From assembly GCF_900220965.1 (NCBI RefSeq), contig NZ_OBQC01000002.1, positions 275,176 to 339,175 of the forward strand: a DNA stretch of 64,000 nucleotides, in the 5' to 3' direction. The notes under the pieces were generated by a model. That model searched no databases, was not told the DNA's origin, and saw only the letters and a list, made by a program, of their open reading frames with translations. Numbering within the stretch: position 1 is the stretch's first letter; each line of letters opens with the position of its first letter. The stretch is from Ureibacillus acetophenoni (lineage in GTDB: Bacteria; Bacillota; Bacilli; Bacillales_A; Planococcaceae). Below, one piece after another: positions 30,223 to 39,437 of the stretch. Made by a program: the position numbers and the translations under genes.

Positions 30223-30849
30223 TTACTTCACTGTTAATAATAGTTGTAAAGCTTGTTTCATATAGCTTTCAGTCGTTGTTAATGAATCATTCTCTTCAAG
30301 TTGAGGCTTAATTTTATTTAGCTCTTTATCTGAATAACCAAGGGCACCTAAAGCTAAAATTGCTTCTTCTAAATGTTGTTGATTCGGATTCACTCCGAAT
30401 AATGGTAATTCATCTTCTTTACTTGGTATAACTAAGTTAGGATCATTCATAAGACTTCCTAGTTTTCCTTTTAAGTCAAGAATCATTTGACGGGCTGTTT
30501 TCTTTCCCACCCCAGGAAATTTAACTAAGAAAGCTTCATCTTCACTTTCAATCGCTGAGATTACCTGTGATGGGTTACCACTTGCTAAAATAGCGAGTGC
30601 TCCTTTAGGTCCTATCCCCGATACCTGCAATAGTTTTCTAAATAGTTCACGTTGTTCAATTGTTTTAAACCCAAATAACTGTTGAACATCTTCACGCACA
30701 TGCATATGTATATAAACTTGCTGATTAGCTTCCACGATTTGAAAAGCGAAAGGATTCGGCGTGTAGATACACCACCCGATTTGATTTTGTTCCAGAACAA
30801 TATATTCATGACTAACACGTTTTACTTGACCAATAATATAATCATACAT
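30223..30849 (-). CDS. ruvA: Holliday junction DNA-binding protein RuvA
   Basis: RuvA binds the four-way junction and loads RuvB. The 208 residues have an N-terminal OB fold (MYDYIIGQVKRV), two helix-hairpin-helix motifs (VSGIGPKGALAIL, FPGVGKKTARQMI) and a small C-terminal RuvB-binding domain (EEAILALGALGYS). The ATG follows GAGGGA. It is the first gene of the ruvAB-queA-tgt group. Confidence 0.97.
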   Translation of the reverse strand: MYDYIIGQVKRVSHEYIVLEQNQIGWCIYTPNPFAFQIVEANQQVYIHMHVREDVQQLFGFKTIEQRELFRKLLQVSGIGPKGALAILASGNPSQVISAIESEDEAFLVKFPGVGKKTARQMILDLKGKLGSLMNDPNLVIPSKEDELPLFGVNPNQQHLEEAILALGALGYSDKELNKIKPQLEENDSLTTTESYMKQALQLLLTVK

Positions 30850-30928
30850 TGCTATCCCTCACATTCACATCTATCAATTATAGCATATTGGAACTAGAAT
30901 ACTAATCGTAACATGACACATATATAAA

Positions 30929-30952
30929 AGACCGTCTTAAACAAGACGGCCT
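30929..30952. terminator. Terminator after the safA-kinase pair
   Basis: AGACCGTCTT pairs with AAGACGGCCT across a four-base loop; a T4 tract follows on the minus strand and CATTTTTT on the plus strand. It separates the kinase-like gene from ruvA. Confidence 0.75.
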
Positions 30953-30992
30953 CATTTTTTCGATTTATATTTAACAATAGAACAATAATTCT

Positions 30993-31835
30993 TTACCTAA
31001 TTCTTTCACTTTTTGCAATTAACAAAGGCCAATGCCTTAATGCATTTTCTGTAAATGGCATTATATAGTCTAAGAAGGCTTCCTTTTCAATATCACCAAG
31101 TTGTAAAATATACAACCATTCCCGTAATAGCTCATTCGGATATTGGAGATAGTGCAGTTTACGAAGACATGTATCCTTCAAATATTGATTTTCATTTAAT
31201 AATTTTTGCAGATCATAGTTAACTGTTGGAAGCGCTCGGTGTAACCATAATATTAATTCATCAGCTGGATCTCCAACGACTGATAAATCAAAATCAATAA
31301 TTTTCATACCATCTCTAGTAATTAAGAAATTATGATGAACAACATCACCGTGCAATAACGTAAGATTTGAAGGATTTTTTTCGGTTTTCTTCCGCATTTT
31401 CCTCAATGTTCTTTCTGCATAATGCGTAATATCATAATATGACTGTTGTAAATACGGAACGAGTTCTTTTTCATGAGATAAAAATCTTTCAAGTCTTGCT
31501 GACCACTTATTAAATAAATTTTGTCTCGGAATAATGACATTACTTTGCCAGTCAATGAAATTATTTGTTTCATGTAACGCTTTTAAAATATTTACAGCTT
31601 GTTTTCGATTACGTGCATCTGAGAAGTCTGAACTATAGCTTCTATGTTGCCAACTTTGAACGAGTAGATTCGGTTCGTTCGTTTTTTTTAAGGGAATCAC
31701 ATATGGAAACCTAATCGCTTCTAATTGTTCATGGATGAATCTTACTTTTTCAGCGACTAGTTCATTTTCGTATTTTTTTATAAATAATGTTTCATTTGGT
31801 GTTTCACGCTTCCATATATTATTTTTTATTTGCAT
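30993..31835 (-). CDS. Aminoglycoside-phosphotransferase-fold kinase coupled to safA
   Basis: The 280-residue protein has the kinase motifs of the APH/choline-kinase fold: LLHGDVVHHNFL near residue 160 and MKIIDFDLSVVGDP near 178. The N-terminal nucleotide lobe is short, and a glycine loop is not clear. APH-fold proteins of the CotS/CotI/YutH type are spore-coat components, and this gene begins one base after the safA stop with no good ribosome binding site, so its translation is probably coupled to safA. A coat role is therefore inferred. Its substrate is unknown; resistance to aminoglycosides is not supported. Confidence 0.75.
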   Translation of the reverse strand: MQIKNNIWKRETPNETLFIKKYENELVAEKVRFIHEQLEAIRFPYVIPLKKTNEPNLLVQSWQHRSYSSDFSDARNRKQAVNILKALHETNNFIDWQSNVIIPRQNLFNKWSARLERFLSHEKELVPYLQQSYYDITHYAERTLRKMRKKTEKNPSNLTLLHGDVVHHNFLITRDGMKIIDFDLSVVGDPADELILWLHRALPTVNYDLQKLLNENQYLKDTCLRKLHYLQYPNELLREWLYILQLGDIEKEAFLDYIMPFTENALRHWPLLIAKSERIR

Positions 31836-31836
31836 T

Positions 31837-33414
31837 TTAATAAGTCCAAGGTTTGTAATTTGAAGAATGATGTCCCGGTTGTGGATAATATGGTTGCGAT
31901 GGGTAGTTCATATGTTGTGGCATCATATGTGGTTGCTGCATCATCGGGTATGACATTGGTTGATGCATATAGTAATCTGGCATATTGTACTGTTCTGACA
32001 TATGTTGCGGCATTTCATAGTGTTCTGGCATTGGTTGGTATGGCATTTGATAATGTTCTGGCATTGCATGTTCTAGCATTGAATAATCTGGCATGTATGG
32101 CTGTTGTTGCATGAAATGACTTGAAGGATAATTCATATCATGATGACCATAAACATGTTCAGATGGTCTATAATCATCTTCAATTTTTCTCATTTGATGA
32201 TAGTAATCAGCTACCTTTGAATCTTTATCATCATACATGCGATCATCGGTCATATCATCCTTAGATTGTTCATGACGTGCACCTAGAACACCTGGATATG
32301 AGGAAGAGTCAACTACCCAATCAGGTAAAGTAGAGTCTTTTCCATCATCGTCCATTCCATAATCATCCATCCCATAATCATCATCCATTATCGGTGCAAT
32401 ATCATAGTTTGGTTCAAAATAAGGATATGGCATTTGATTGTACGGTGTAGCTTTATTGCAGCCACAAGGCATAGGCATTTGGGTCATATGCATTGGCATT
32501 TGCTCCATATGCATCGGCATTTGCTCCATATGCATTGGCATTTGTTCCATATGCATTGGCATTTGTTCCATATGCATTGGCATTTGTTCCATATGCATTG
32601 GCATTTGTTCCATATACATTGGCATAGTTTGATTACCACCACAGCCACATGGTCGATGTTTTTTATGGCATCGATGTTTTTTATGTTGACATGGGCATGG
32701 TTGTGGTTGTGGAACATACTTCATATGTTCTATTACATGTGGTACATAGACTAAATATGGTTGGGGAACAGGAACATATTCAGTTTTCGTCACTTCTTTT
32801 TCCTCAACTCGAATTTCAGGTTTTGGAACTTCAATCATAATAGGTTGTGGCATTGGCATCGGCATAGGTATTGGTTGTGGCTGAGGTTGTGGCTGTGTCA
32901 TAATAACTTTTTGAGACTGTGGCATTGGCATCGGTTGTGGTTGTGGTTGTGTAAAGTGCATTTGTGGTGCAAAATGAAATTCAGGCATAAATTCTGGTTT
33001 AATTTGTGGCATTGGCACAGGCTGTGGTGCTGGAGTTGGCATTACATATTCTGGTAATGGCTCCGTCATTTTCTCTTTCGATGGTCTTGTTTCCCTTACT
33101 GGTTGCGGTGGTAATTCCGGCATTGGCATAGTCATTTCTTCTTTGGATGGCTTTACATTTTGGACAGGTTGTGTCGGCCTTTCCGTAGTTGGCCCAATTG
33201 GCGCAGTTAGAGTTTCTTTATTACTAGTTGTTCTAGTTGTGGCAGTATTACTTGTATTGGAAGCATGATCAGGCAATATTATCTCCATTCCCGGAACAAC
33301 ATAATCAGGGTTAGCTAAATGCCCATTAAGACGCTTTAATTCATCAAAACTTATACCATACTGTTTAGCGATTTTCCATAGTGTATCGCCCTTTTGTACA
33401 ACATGAGTTCGCAC
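31837..33414 (-). CDS. safA: Spore coat assembly protein SafA
   Basis: SafA organises the inner spore coat through SpoVID. The 525 residues start with a LysM domain (HVVQKGDTLWKIAKQYGIS, ending PGMEIILPDH near 49) that binds the cortex side; the remainder is low-complexity, rich in Met, Pro, His and Gln. It includes a Cys/His patch (CPCQHKKHRCHKKH), seven heptads of the MEQMPMH type, and a C-terminal tail with many EHY/MPE units. It is longer than the 387-residue Bacillus subtilis protein. The start is GTG, seven bases after AGGAGG. A CATATTATA upstream (near 33430) resembles sporulation -10 boxes but lacks a clear -35. Confidence 0.88.
   Translation of the reverse strand: MRTHVVQKGDTLWKIAKQYGISFDELKRLNGHLANPDYVVPGMEIILPDHASNTSNTATTRTTSNKETLTAPIGPTTERPTQPVQNVKPSKEEMTMPMPELPPQPVRETRPSKEKMTEPLPEYVMPTPAPQPVPMPQIKPEFMPEFHFAPQMHFTQPQPQPMPMPQSQKVIMTQPQPQPQPIPMPMPMPQPIMIEVPKPEIRVEEKEVTKTEYVPVPQPYLVYVPHVIEHMKYVPQPQPCPCQHKKHRCHKKHRPCGCGGNQTMPMYMEQMPMHMEQMPMHMEQMPMHMEQMPMHMEQMPMHMEQMPMHMTQMPMPCGCNKATPYNQMPYPYFEPNYDIAPIMDDDYGMDDYGMDDDGKDSTLPDWVVDSSSYPGVLGARHEQSKDDMTDDRMYDDKDSKVADYYHQMRKIEDDYRPSEHVYGHHDMNYPSSHFMQQQPYMPDYSMLEHAMPEHYQMPYQPMPEHYEMPQHMSEQYNMPDYYMHQPMSYPMMQQPHMMPQHMNYPSQPYYPQPGHHSSNYKPWTY
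32474..32620. repeat. Seven 21-bp tandem repeats inside safA
   Basis: Seven contiguous 21-bp units start at 32474, 32495, 32516, 32537, 32558, 32579 and 32600. On the coding strand they encode the heptapeptide M(E/T)QMPM(H/Y). Units differ at only a few third-position bases. Because 21 is divisible by three, gain or loss of units keeps the frame. Confidence 0.95.
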
Positions 33415-33516
33415 AAAACATCCTCCTTTTCTCGTTTTATAATATGTTAATCAAATGAAAAGGACACAAAAATATAAGAATGATTTCATTCCTCGTGATA
33501 AACTATGTAAAAGACA

Positions 33517-33529
33517 GTATTTTTAATAC
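33517..33529 (+). promoter_or_regulatory. Small palindrome upstream of niaR
   Basis: GTATT-TTT-AATAC is a perfect inverted repeat about 30 bases before the niaR start and between the divergent safA and niaR genes. It may be a self-regulation site for NiaR, but it does not clearly match a motif I can vouch for. Confidence 0.3.
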
Positions 33530-33558
33530 AGAAAAAAATTGGTAAGGGGAGGATTTGC

Positions 33559-34089
33559 ATGAAAAAAATGTTAGGAGATGAAAGAAGAAACGAACTTCTC
33601 ACACTTCTTAAAAACGCTCAAGCTCCAATTACAGGTACTGAGTTAGCAAAACATGCAAATGTTTCGAGACAAGTTATTGTCAATGATATGAATTTATTAA
33701 AAGCTCGTAATGAACCAATAATTGCAACTAGTCAAGGGTATTTGTATTTACACACTGATGAAACAACTCAAACATATGAACGTAAAATTGTATGTGTACA
33801 TACTGCCGAACAAGCAGAAGATGAAATGCTAACAATTGTTGACTGTGGTGTTACGATTAAAAGTGTGATTGTAGACCATCCTGTTTACGGCGAAATTACA
33901 GCATCAATGATGATTTCCAATCGATTAGATGTTCAAAAATTTCTTGAGCAAGTAGAAGATACAGGGGCGAATTATCTTTCTGTATTAACAAACGGAACAC
34001 ATCTTCACGTATTAAGTGCACCATCAATTCAACAGTTGGATCGTGCAGAACAATTACTTCGATCAAAGGGGTATTTAATAGAAAGTTAA
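33559..34089 (+). CDS. niaR: Niacin-responsive transcriptional repressor NiaR (YrxA)
   Basis: NiaR represses NAD synthesis and niacin uptake genes when nicotinic acid is present. The 176 residues have an N-terminal HTH_11 domain (ITGTELAKHANVSRQVIVNDM near 24-45) and a C-terminal 3H domain whose histidines appear in IVDHPVYGEI and GTHLHVLSA, the metal/niacin pocket. The ATG follows a strong GGGGAGG. The nadB-nadC-nadA genes that adjoin yrxA in Bacillus subtilis are not here. Confidence 0.92.
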   Translation: MKKMLGDERRNELLTLLKNAQAPITGTELAKHANVSRQVIVNDMNLLKARNEPIIATSQGYLYLHTDETTQTYERKIVCVHTAEQAEDEMLTIVDCGVTIKSVIVDHPVYGEITASMMISNRLDVQKFLEQVEDTGANYLSVLTNGTHLHVLSAPSIQQLDRAEQLLRSKGYLIES

Positions 34090-34130
34090 AAAAGATACGA
34101 ATTGCCCAAATGGCAATTCGTATCTTTTTT
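34088..34130. terminator. Bidirectional terminator between niaR and pheA
   Basis: A 19-bp perfect stem (AAAAAAGATACGAATTGCC and its complement) with a five-base loop and T6 on both strands serves the convergent niaR and pheA transcripts. Confidence 0.95.
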
Positions 34131-34156
34131 AGTTTAAAGTCCAATATCCAATTCAA

Positions 34157-35032
34157 TCACACTTCTGGGGTATTATATGTATAGTATGTACCGAGTGATT
34201 TTACCGTAACACCAATTGATTTTAATTCTTCAAAAGCTCCACGCATCATTACATCATTTTCATCTGCTAATACGTCTGCAATGAAGAAGTAATCACCTAA
34301 TCCTGTTTTTAGAGGTCTTGATTCAATTTTACTTAGATTAAGCTTTCTCCAAGCAAATACAGATAATACCTGGTGTAATGTACCTGACTCGTCGGATGGT
34401 AATGTAAGCATTAACGTTGTTTTAGGTTCACCGTTAGATTGTTCAATTGGTAAACGTGAATTTTGTTTTGCCAAAACAAAAAAGCGTGTATGGTTAAAAT
34501 GGAAATCATGAATATTTTTTTCAACAATTTCCAATCCGTATTTTTCAGCTGAAGAAAAATTACCAATTGCTGCGATACATCGATCTGGATTATCTGCTAC
34601 AAATTTTGCTGCAGCTGCTGTAGATGTACTTTGTCGTAATGGCACTCCACTAAATCGATAAAATAAATACTTATGACATTGAGCTAACGCATGTGAATGT
34701 GAGTAAATTTCTTCTATGTTATGCCAATTTTCAATTTGTGAATTGTTTACCATTAGATGTTGTTGAATTTTCTCTAACACTTCACCTACAACATATAAGT
34801 TCACTTCATGATATAAATAGTCAATCGTTAATGGTACTATTCCTTCTAATGCATTTTCTAAAGGAACAACAGCATATTTTACTTTCCCTTCAACTACAGC
34901 ATCAATACATTCTGGAATTGTAGTCATTGGGATTAGTTGATCCTCAGGGAAAAGTGCATCTGCTGCAATATATGTAAATGTTGCTTCTGGACCTAAATAT
35001 GCTATTTTTTGTTGTACTTGTTCAGACTTCAC
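34157..35032 (-). CDS. pheA: Prephenate dehydratase
   Basis: PheA converts prephenate to phenylpyruvate in phenylalanine synthesis. The 291 residues give the catalytic domain with NHTRFFVL (the catalytic threonine) near residue 178 and a C-terminal ACT domain with SGTLHQVLSVFAWR and ESRPLK, the phenylalanine feedback site. The start is GTG, five bases after GGGGGAG. It follows pheB by 56 bases; obg-pheB-pheA is a conserved Bacillales operon. Confidence 0.96.
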   Translation of the reverse strand: MKSEQVQQKIAYLGPEATFTYIAADALFPEDQLIPMTTIPECIDAVVEGKVKYAVVPLENALEGIVPLTIDYLYHEVNLYVVGEVLEKIQQHLMVNNSQIENWHNIEEIYSHSHALAQCHKYLFYRFSGVPLRQSTSTAAAAKFVADNPDRCIAAIGNFSSAEKYGLEIVEKNIHDFHFNHTRFFVLAKQNSRLPIEQSNGEPKTTLMLTLPSDESGTLHQVLSVFAWRKLNLSKIESRPLKTGLGDYFFIADVLADENDVMMRGAFEELKSIGVTVKSLGTYYTYNTPEV

Positions 35033-35088
35033 GAAAACTCCCCCGTATTCTATTATAAGAGCAGTTAAGTAATTCTATTGGGAATTAT

Positions 35089-35544
35089 TTATAACGCACC
35101 CGAACTAATTACTTCCGCTGATTCTACAAATTCTAGTTTTTTTATTTTTCCAATTAATTCGTTTAAATCAATATCCATGCTCGTAACATCTAAAGATAGC
35201 GTTACATTCGCACGCCCTTGAATCGGGATTGTTTGATGAATTGTTAAAACATTGCAATGCGCATTCGTAATAATACCAAGTAAATTGGCAAGTGTCCCCT
35301 TTTGGTCTTGCAATTGAATACTAATTGTAAGTATACGTTCCTTAACAATAGAGTGAAACGGAAATACAGCATCTCGATACTTATAAAATGCACTTCGTGA
35401 TAGATCAACTTTTTTCACTGCATCCCAAATTGATGAAACCGAACCACTTTCTAGAAGTTGTTTTGCTTCCAATGTTTTTTGCATTGCATCTGTGAGCACA
35501 TCTTCTCTAACTAAATAATAACGCTGATTTGCAATGTTCTTCAT
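35089..35544 (-). CDS. pheB: ACT-domain protein PheB
   Basis: The 151-residue protein (UPF0735 type) has an N-terminal helical part with DLSRSAFYKYRDAVFPFH, which looks like a helix-turn-helix, and a C-terminal ACT domain (DQKGTLANLLGIITNAHCNV). It was once named chorismate mutase, but no such active site is seen; a regulatory role that senses an aromatic amino acid is more likely. The ATG follows GGGGGA. It sits between obg and pheA. Confidence 0.9.
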   Translation of the reverse strand: MKNIANQRYYLVREDVLTDAMQKTLEAKQLLESGSVSSIWDAVKKVDLSRSAFYKYRDAVFPFHSIVKERILTISIQLQDQKGTLANLLGIITNAHCNVLTIHQTIPIQGRANVTLSLDVTSMDIDLNELIGKIKKLEFVESAEVISSGAL

Positions 35545-35584
35545 AAAAGATCCCCCTAAAACCCTTTGCTAAATGAAAATGTGA

Positions 35585-35609
35585 GGTCAAATCAATTTCT
35601 CATTTGACC
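35585..35609 (-). terminator. Weak hairpin between obg and pheB
   Basis: GGTCAAAT pairs with ATTTGACC across a nine-base loop, followed on the minus strand by a broken T-rich tract. Partial termination after obg is possible, yet the conserved order argues for read-through to pheB-pheA. Confidence 0.4.
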
Positions 35610-35626
35610 CCATTTTTACAAAAACT

Positions 35627-36916
35627 TTAATCTACAAACTCAAATTCAAATTCAAGTAATCGAACTGTATCTCCATCGGTTGCACCTTTTTCACGTAAAG
35701 CATCGTCAACCCCCATTGCACGAAGCTGTCTAGCAAAGCGACGAACACCGTCTTCACGGCTGAAATCAGTCATTTTAAATAATCTTTCAATTGAATAACC
35801 TGAAATTACAAATGCACCGTCATCATCACGAGTAATTTGGAAATCTTCACCTTTTTTCTCATGTTTATAAAGAACAGTAGCGTTACTTTCTTCTTCTTCA
35901 ATTTCATGTAACGTAAACTCAGGTGTTACTTCTAATAAATCAGCAATTTCATATAAAACAGGTTTTAAACCTTGTCGTGATACTGCTGAAACTGGAAAGA
36001 CCTTTACAGAATCTCCTACCTTTTTTAAAAATTCTTGAAGATTCTCTTCTGCCTCTGGCATATCCATTTTATTTGCAACTACAATCTGAGGACGTTCTGT
36101 TAATCGAAGATTATATTGTTTTAACTCTTCATTAATTGTTACATAGTCCTCATACGGATCTCGTCCTTCCATTCCACTCATATCGACTACATGTACAATT
36201 ACACGCGTACGTTCAATATGACGAAGGAATTGCATACCTAAACCAACACCTTGATGTGCACCTTCTATTAAACCTGGCAAATCGGCCATTGCAAAACTTC
36301 GGCCATCATCTGTTTCAACCATACCTAGATTAGGGACAATTGTCGTAAAATGATAGGCTCCGATTTTAGGTTTTGCTGCAGATACAACAGAAAGGATCGT
36401 TGATTTACCAACGCTTGGAAAACCTACGAGACCAACGTCTGCAAGTACTTTTAATTCTAATATAACATTTAATTCCTGACCTGGCTCTCCTTTTTCAGCA
36501 AGCTCAGGAGCTGGATTTGCTGGTGTTGCAAATCGTGAATTTCCTCTTCCACCTCTACCGCCTCGGGCAATAATTGCTTTTTGTCCATGCTCTACTAAAT
36601 CCGCAATGACAGCACCGGTTTCTTCATTAACAACAACTGTTCCAGGCGGTACTTTAATAATTAAGTCTTCTGCATTTTTTCCATGCATTCCTTTACTCAT
36701 CCCGTGTTCTCCACGGTCAGCTTTAAAGTGACGTTTATATCTAAAATCCATTAACGTTCTTAATCCTTCTTCTACAAGGAATACGACGTTTGCTCCATTA
36801 CCTCCATCGCCACCTGCTGGTCCTCCCATAGGTACATACTTTTCACGACGAAAGGCTACCATACCGTCTCCACCGTCGCCGCCTTTTACATAAATCTTAA
36901 CGTGATCAACGAACAA
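35627..36916 (-). CDS. obg: GTPase Obg (CgtA)
   Basis: Obg is an essential ribosome-assembly and stress-linked GTPase, also needed for sporulation onset. The 429 residues have the glycine-rich Obg fold ([20 protein letters not shown] to about 158), the G domain with [25 protein letters not shown] and NKMD, and the C-terminal OCT domain (from about 345). The start is TTG, nine bases after AGGAG. spo0B lies 12 bases upstream, the typical spo0B-obg pair. Confidence 0.97.
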   Translation of the reverse strand: MFVDHVKIYVKGGDGGDGMVAFRREKYVPMGGPAGGDGGNGANVVFLVEEGLRTLMDFRYKRHFKADRGEHGMSKGMHGKNAEDLIIKVPPGTVVVNEETGAVIADLVEHGQKAIIARGGRGGRGNSRFATPANPAPELAEKGEPGQELNVILELKVLADVGLVGFPSVGKSTILSVVSAAKPKIGAYHFTTIVPNLGMVETDDGRSFAMADLPGLIEGAHQGVGLGMQFLRHIERTRVIVHVVDMSGMEGRDPYEDYVTINEELKQYNLRLTERPQIVVANKMDMPEAEENLQEFLKKVGDSVKVFPVSAVSRQGLKPVLYEIADLLEVTPEFTLHEIEEEESNATVLYKHEKKGEDFQITRDDDGAFVISGYSIERLFKMTDFSREDGVRRFARQLRAMGVDDALREKGATDGDTVRLLEFEFEFVD

Positions 36917-36928
36917 TTAATTTCACTC

Positions 36929-37450
36929 CTATTCTGATGTCAATTCATATTCCCAAGATAGATTTGTCTTTTCATATGTTTTGACTTTTATATTAGTCAA
37001 TTTTGTCGGATGTGCTAATTCAGTCTCCCATTTTCCAGTGAGTTGAAATTGAAGTTTAAAGTTGTTTTGTTTTATTTGTATATCAATTAATAATTTGTGT
37101 TCAACAGATGGATCTAATCCATTGTAAATATGTTTTATTGTATTATCTAAGTATTCTACAATTTCATCATCATTTTGCAGACGATTTACATCTTTGACCG
37201 AACTATTTATTGTTAAGTGAATGGCCGGATATCGAAAATTAAATGTATATAGCCATTCCACAGTTTTAGGTAAGGGTATCATTTTTAATATCGAATAAGT
37301 TTTATAATTCTCGGAAATATTTTTAATTAGTCCTTTAGCTTCTTCAATTCGACCTAATTCTAAATTTAGATTTATAAGCTGAAGATGATTTAAAAAGTCA
37401 TGATTTGCAAAACGTATTGTATCTACAACTGTAAATGTTTTGTTCTCCAT
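36929..37450 (-). CDS. spo0B: Sporulation phosphotransferase Spo0B
   Basis: Spo0B relays phosphate from Spo0F to Spo0A. The 173 residues begin with a helical hairpin whose phospho-histidine is probably His17 in ANHDFLNHLQLINLNLELGR, followed by a degenerate kinase-like C-terminal domain; there is no ATP-binding motif, as expected. The sequence is poorly conserved, so the call leans on the H-box and on its position between rpmA and obg. The ATG at 37450 follows GGGAGAG; the ATG at 37474 has no ribosome binding site. Confidence 0.85.
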   Translation of the reverse strand: MENKTFTVVDTIRFANHDFLNHLQLINLNLELGRIEEAKGLIKNISENYKTYSILKMIPLPKTVEWLYTFNFRYPAIHLTINSSVKDVNRLQNDDEIVEYLDNTIKHIYNGLDPSVEHKLLIDIQIKQNNFKLQFQLTGKWETELAHPTKLTNIKVKTYEKTNLSWEYELTSE

Positions 37451-37605
37451 AATTCTCTCCCAAAAATGCGACATGAAAACAAAAAGACATTGAATCGAAC
37501 TATTTTCTAGTATACCAATTTTGTCTATTAATTTCTTGTCATTTTACTTTTTGGAAAGAATGATAATATGCAACTTCCTTTTAAATATTGATGTTCTTTG
37601 CACTA

Positions 37606-37629
37606 AAAAGGACTGCAATTTGCAGTCCC
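37606..37629 (-). terminator. Second of two tandem terminators after rpmA
   Basis: GGACTGC pairs with GCAGTCC across a five-base loop and is followed by T5 on the minus strand. The stem is identical to that of the terminator at 37659-37684. Confidence 0.8.
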
Positions 37630-37658
37630 TTACAATTTTCATATACTTTTTTATAATA

Positions 37659-37684
37659 GAAAAGGACTGCATAAAGCAGTCCTT
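37659..37684 (-). terminator. First terminator after rpmA
   Basis: AAGGACTGC pairs with GCAGTCCTT across a five-base loop, followed by T4 on the minus strand, seven bases past the rpmA stop. Confidence 0.85.
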
Positions 37685-37690
37685 AAATAA

Positions 37691-38343
<653 letters not shown>

Positions 38344-38357
38344 GTCATCACTCCTAA

Positions 38358-38666
38358 TTAAGCGTTGATTGATTCAACAACTAATTTAGTGTATGGTTGA
38401 CGATGACCTTGTTTACGACGGTAGTTTTTCTTCGCTTTGTATTTGAATACAGTGATTTTTTTAGCGCGACCTTCTTTTACAACTTTCGCTGTAACAGTAG
38501 CACCTTCAACAGTTGGAGCTCCAACTTTTACTGTTTCGCCACCTACGAATAAAACTTTATCAAAAGTTACAACCTCGTCAGCTGCTACACCTAGTTTTTC
38601 AACATAGATTTCTTGTCCAGCTTCTACTTTGATTTGTTTACCACCAGTTTCGATAATTGCGTACAT
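38358..38666 (-). CDS. rplU: Ribosomal protein bL21
   Basis: The 102-residue large-subunit protein has the family start [18 protein letters not shown] and the C-terminal [19 protein letters not shown] that binds 23S rRNA. The ATG follows GAGGAGG. It heads the rplU-prp-rpmA operon and has a structured leader upstream. Confidence 0.98.
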   Translation of the reverse strand: MYAIIETGGKQIKVEAGQEIYVEKLGVAADEVVTFDKVLFVGGETVKVGAPTVEGATVTAKVVKEGRAKKITVFKYKAKKNYRRKQGHRQPYTKLVVESINA

Positions 38667-38772
38667 TTAACTGCACCTCCTCTTAGACTCAGACTCGCCT
38701 GTTATGAAAGGTGATCTAACGATACTTAAACCTTCCCAGAGCGGTTGTAGCACGGGTGCTACAAACAATAAC
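38667..38772 (-). promoter_or_regulatory. Ribosomal protein L21 leader
   Basis: The minus-strand leader holds a strong hairpin TTGTAGCAC/GTGCTACAA (38764-38745) and a second pairing of AAGGT with ACCTT further down. This matches the plan of the L21 leader known upstream of rplU in Bacillales, thought to mediate autogenous control of the operon. Ends are approximate. Confidence 0.75.
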
Positions 38773-38778
38773 AGTAAA

Positions 38779-38807
38779 ATACTAACATAGTAATTTTCTT
38801 AAGTCAA
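38779..38807 (-). promoter_or_regulatory. Sigma-A promoter of rplU-prp-rpmA
   Basis: TTGACT (38807-38802), 17-base spacer and TAGTAT (38784-38779) on the minus strand; the -35 lies inside the 3' end of spoIVFB. Transcription would start near 38772, just before the L21 leader hairpin. Confidence 0.6.
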
Positions 38808-39437
38808 TCTTTTCATCACATGTTTTTCAAACGCCAAACGGTATTTTCGATATCGCCATTCTTGTACAATTTTTATAAATAAAAACAAACTTAAAACAAA
38901 AATAATAAGAGAACGAGGTAAGAAAATAAATGAAATAAGTACAGTAAAACAAATAGTCATTAATGAAAATAAAAGAAACAATTCAAAATTTCTAGACTTT
39001 CTACCAAACATTAAAATTAAAGAAAGAACAATTCTCCCGCCATCAAGTGGCCAAATAGGAACTAAATTAATACATAATAAGATTAATTGTATTTTTAAAA
39101 ATGGGTCAGCAAATAATGGATCTAACAATGGTGTCATTAATATACAAACTACGGTTGCAATTGGTCCACCTAATGCAATGATTAACTGTTTTTTAGCGTC
39201 CAGCGAAGTTCCACCTGCCAGCTCAATCTCGCCACCATAGGGCATAATGACACATTTTACAACTTTAACTCTAACAATCCAAGCTGCTAATAAATGACCA
39301 ATTTCATGGACAATTAAAGATATTAAAATCATTGCATAATACGCTACATCTCCATATAAGACCATTCCAAATAGTAAAGGTAAAAATAATGGATGAATGA
39401 CCATTCGAGTCACGATTGTACGAACTCTCGCATCCAT
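38799..39437 (-). CDS. spoIVFB: Intramembrane metalloprotease SpoIVFB
   Basis: SpoIVFB is the site-2-protease-type enzyme that cuts pro-sigma-K in the mother-cell outer forespore membrane. The 212 residues have about six membrane helices, the zinc motif HEIGH near residue 44 and the NPDG-type LVPIWPLDGGR near 127. It overlaps the 3' end of spoIVFA by 28 bases, so translation is coupled. The start ATG at 39437 is chosen; an internal ATG at 39404 just before the first helix is an alternative. Confidence 0.93.
   Translation of the reverse strand: MDARVRTIVTRMVIHPLFLPLLFGMVLYGDVAYYAMILISLIVHEIGHLLAAWIVRVKVVKCVIMPYGGEIELAGGTSLDAKKQLIIALGGPIATVVCILMTPLLDPLFADPFLKIQLILLCINLVPIWPLDGGRIVLSLILMFGRKSRNFELFLLFSLMTICFTVLISFIFLPRSLIIFVLSLFLFIKIVQEWRYRKYRLAFEKHVMKRLT

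Noticed and set aside
30993-31835. Aminoglycoside resistance gene
   Set aside because: It has the APH fold motifs, but it is coupled to safA and lacks any sign of mobile context; the fold is widespread in coat proteins and metabolic kinases.
32474-32620. Regularly spaced repeats that might suggest a CRISPR array
   Set aside because: Units are contiguous with no unique spacers, lie inside the safA frame and encode heptapeptides; no cas genes.
32434-33057. Several long plus-strand and alternate-frame ORFs rich in His-Met-Trp or Cys-Ile-Trp
   Set aside because: They are other frames of the safA low-complexity region; a 21-bp repeat leaves every frame open. No ribosome binding sites or family resemblance.
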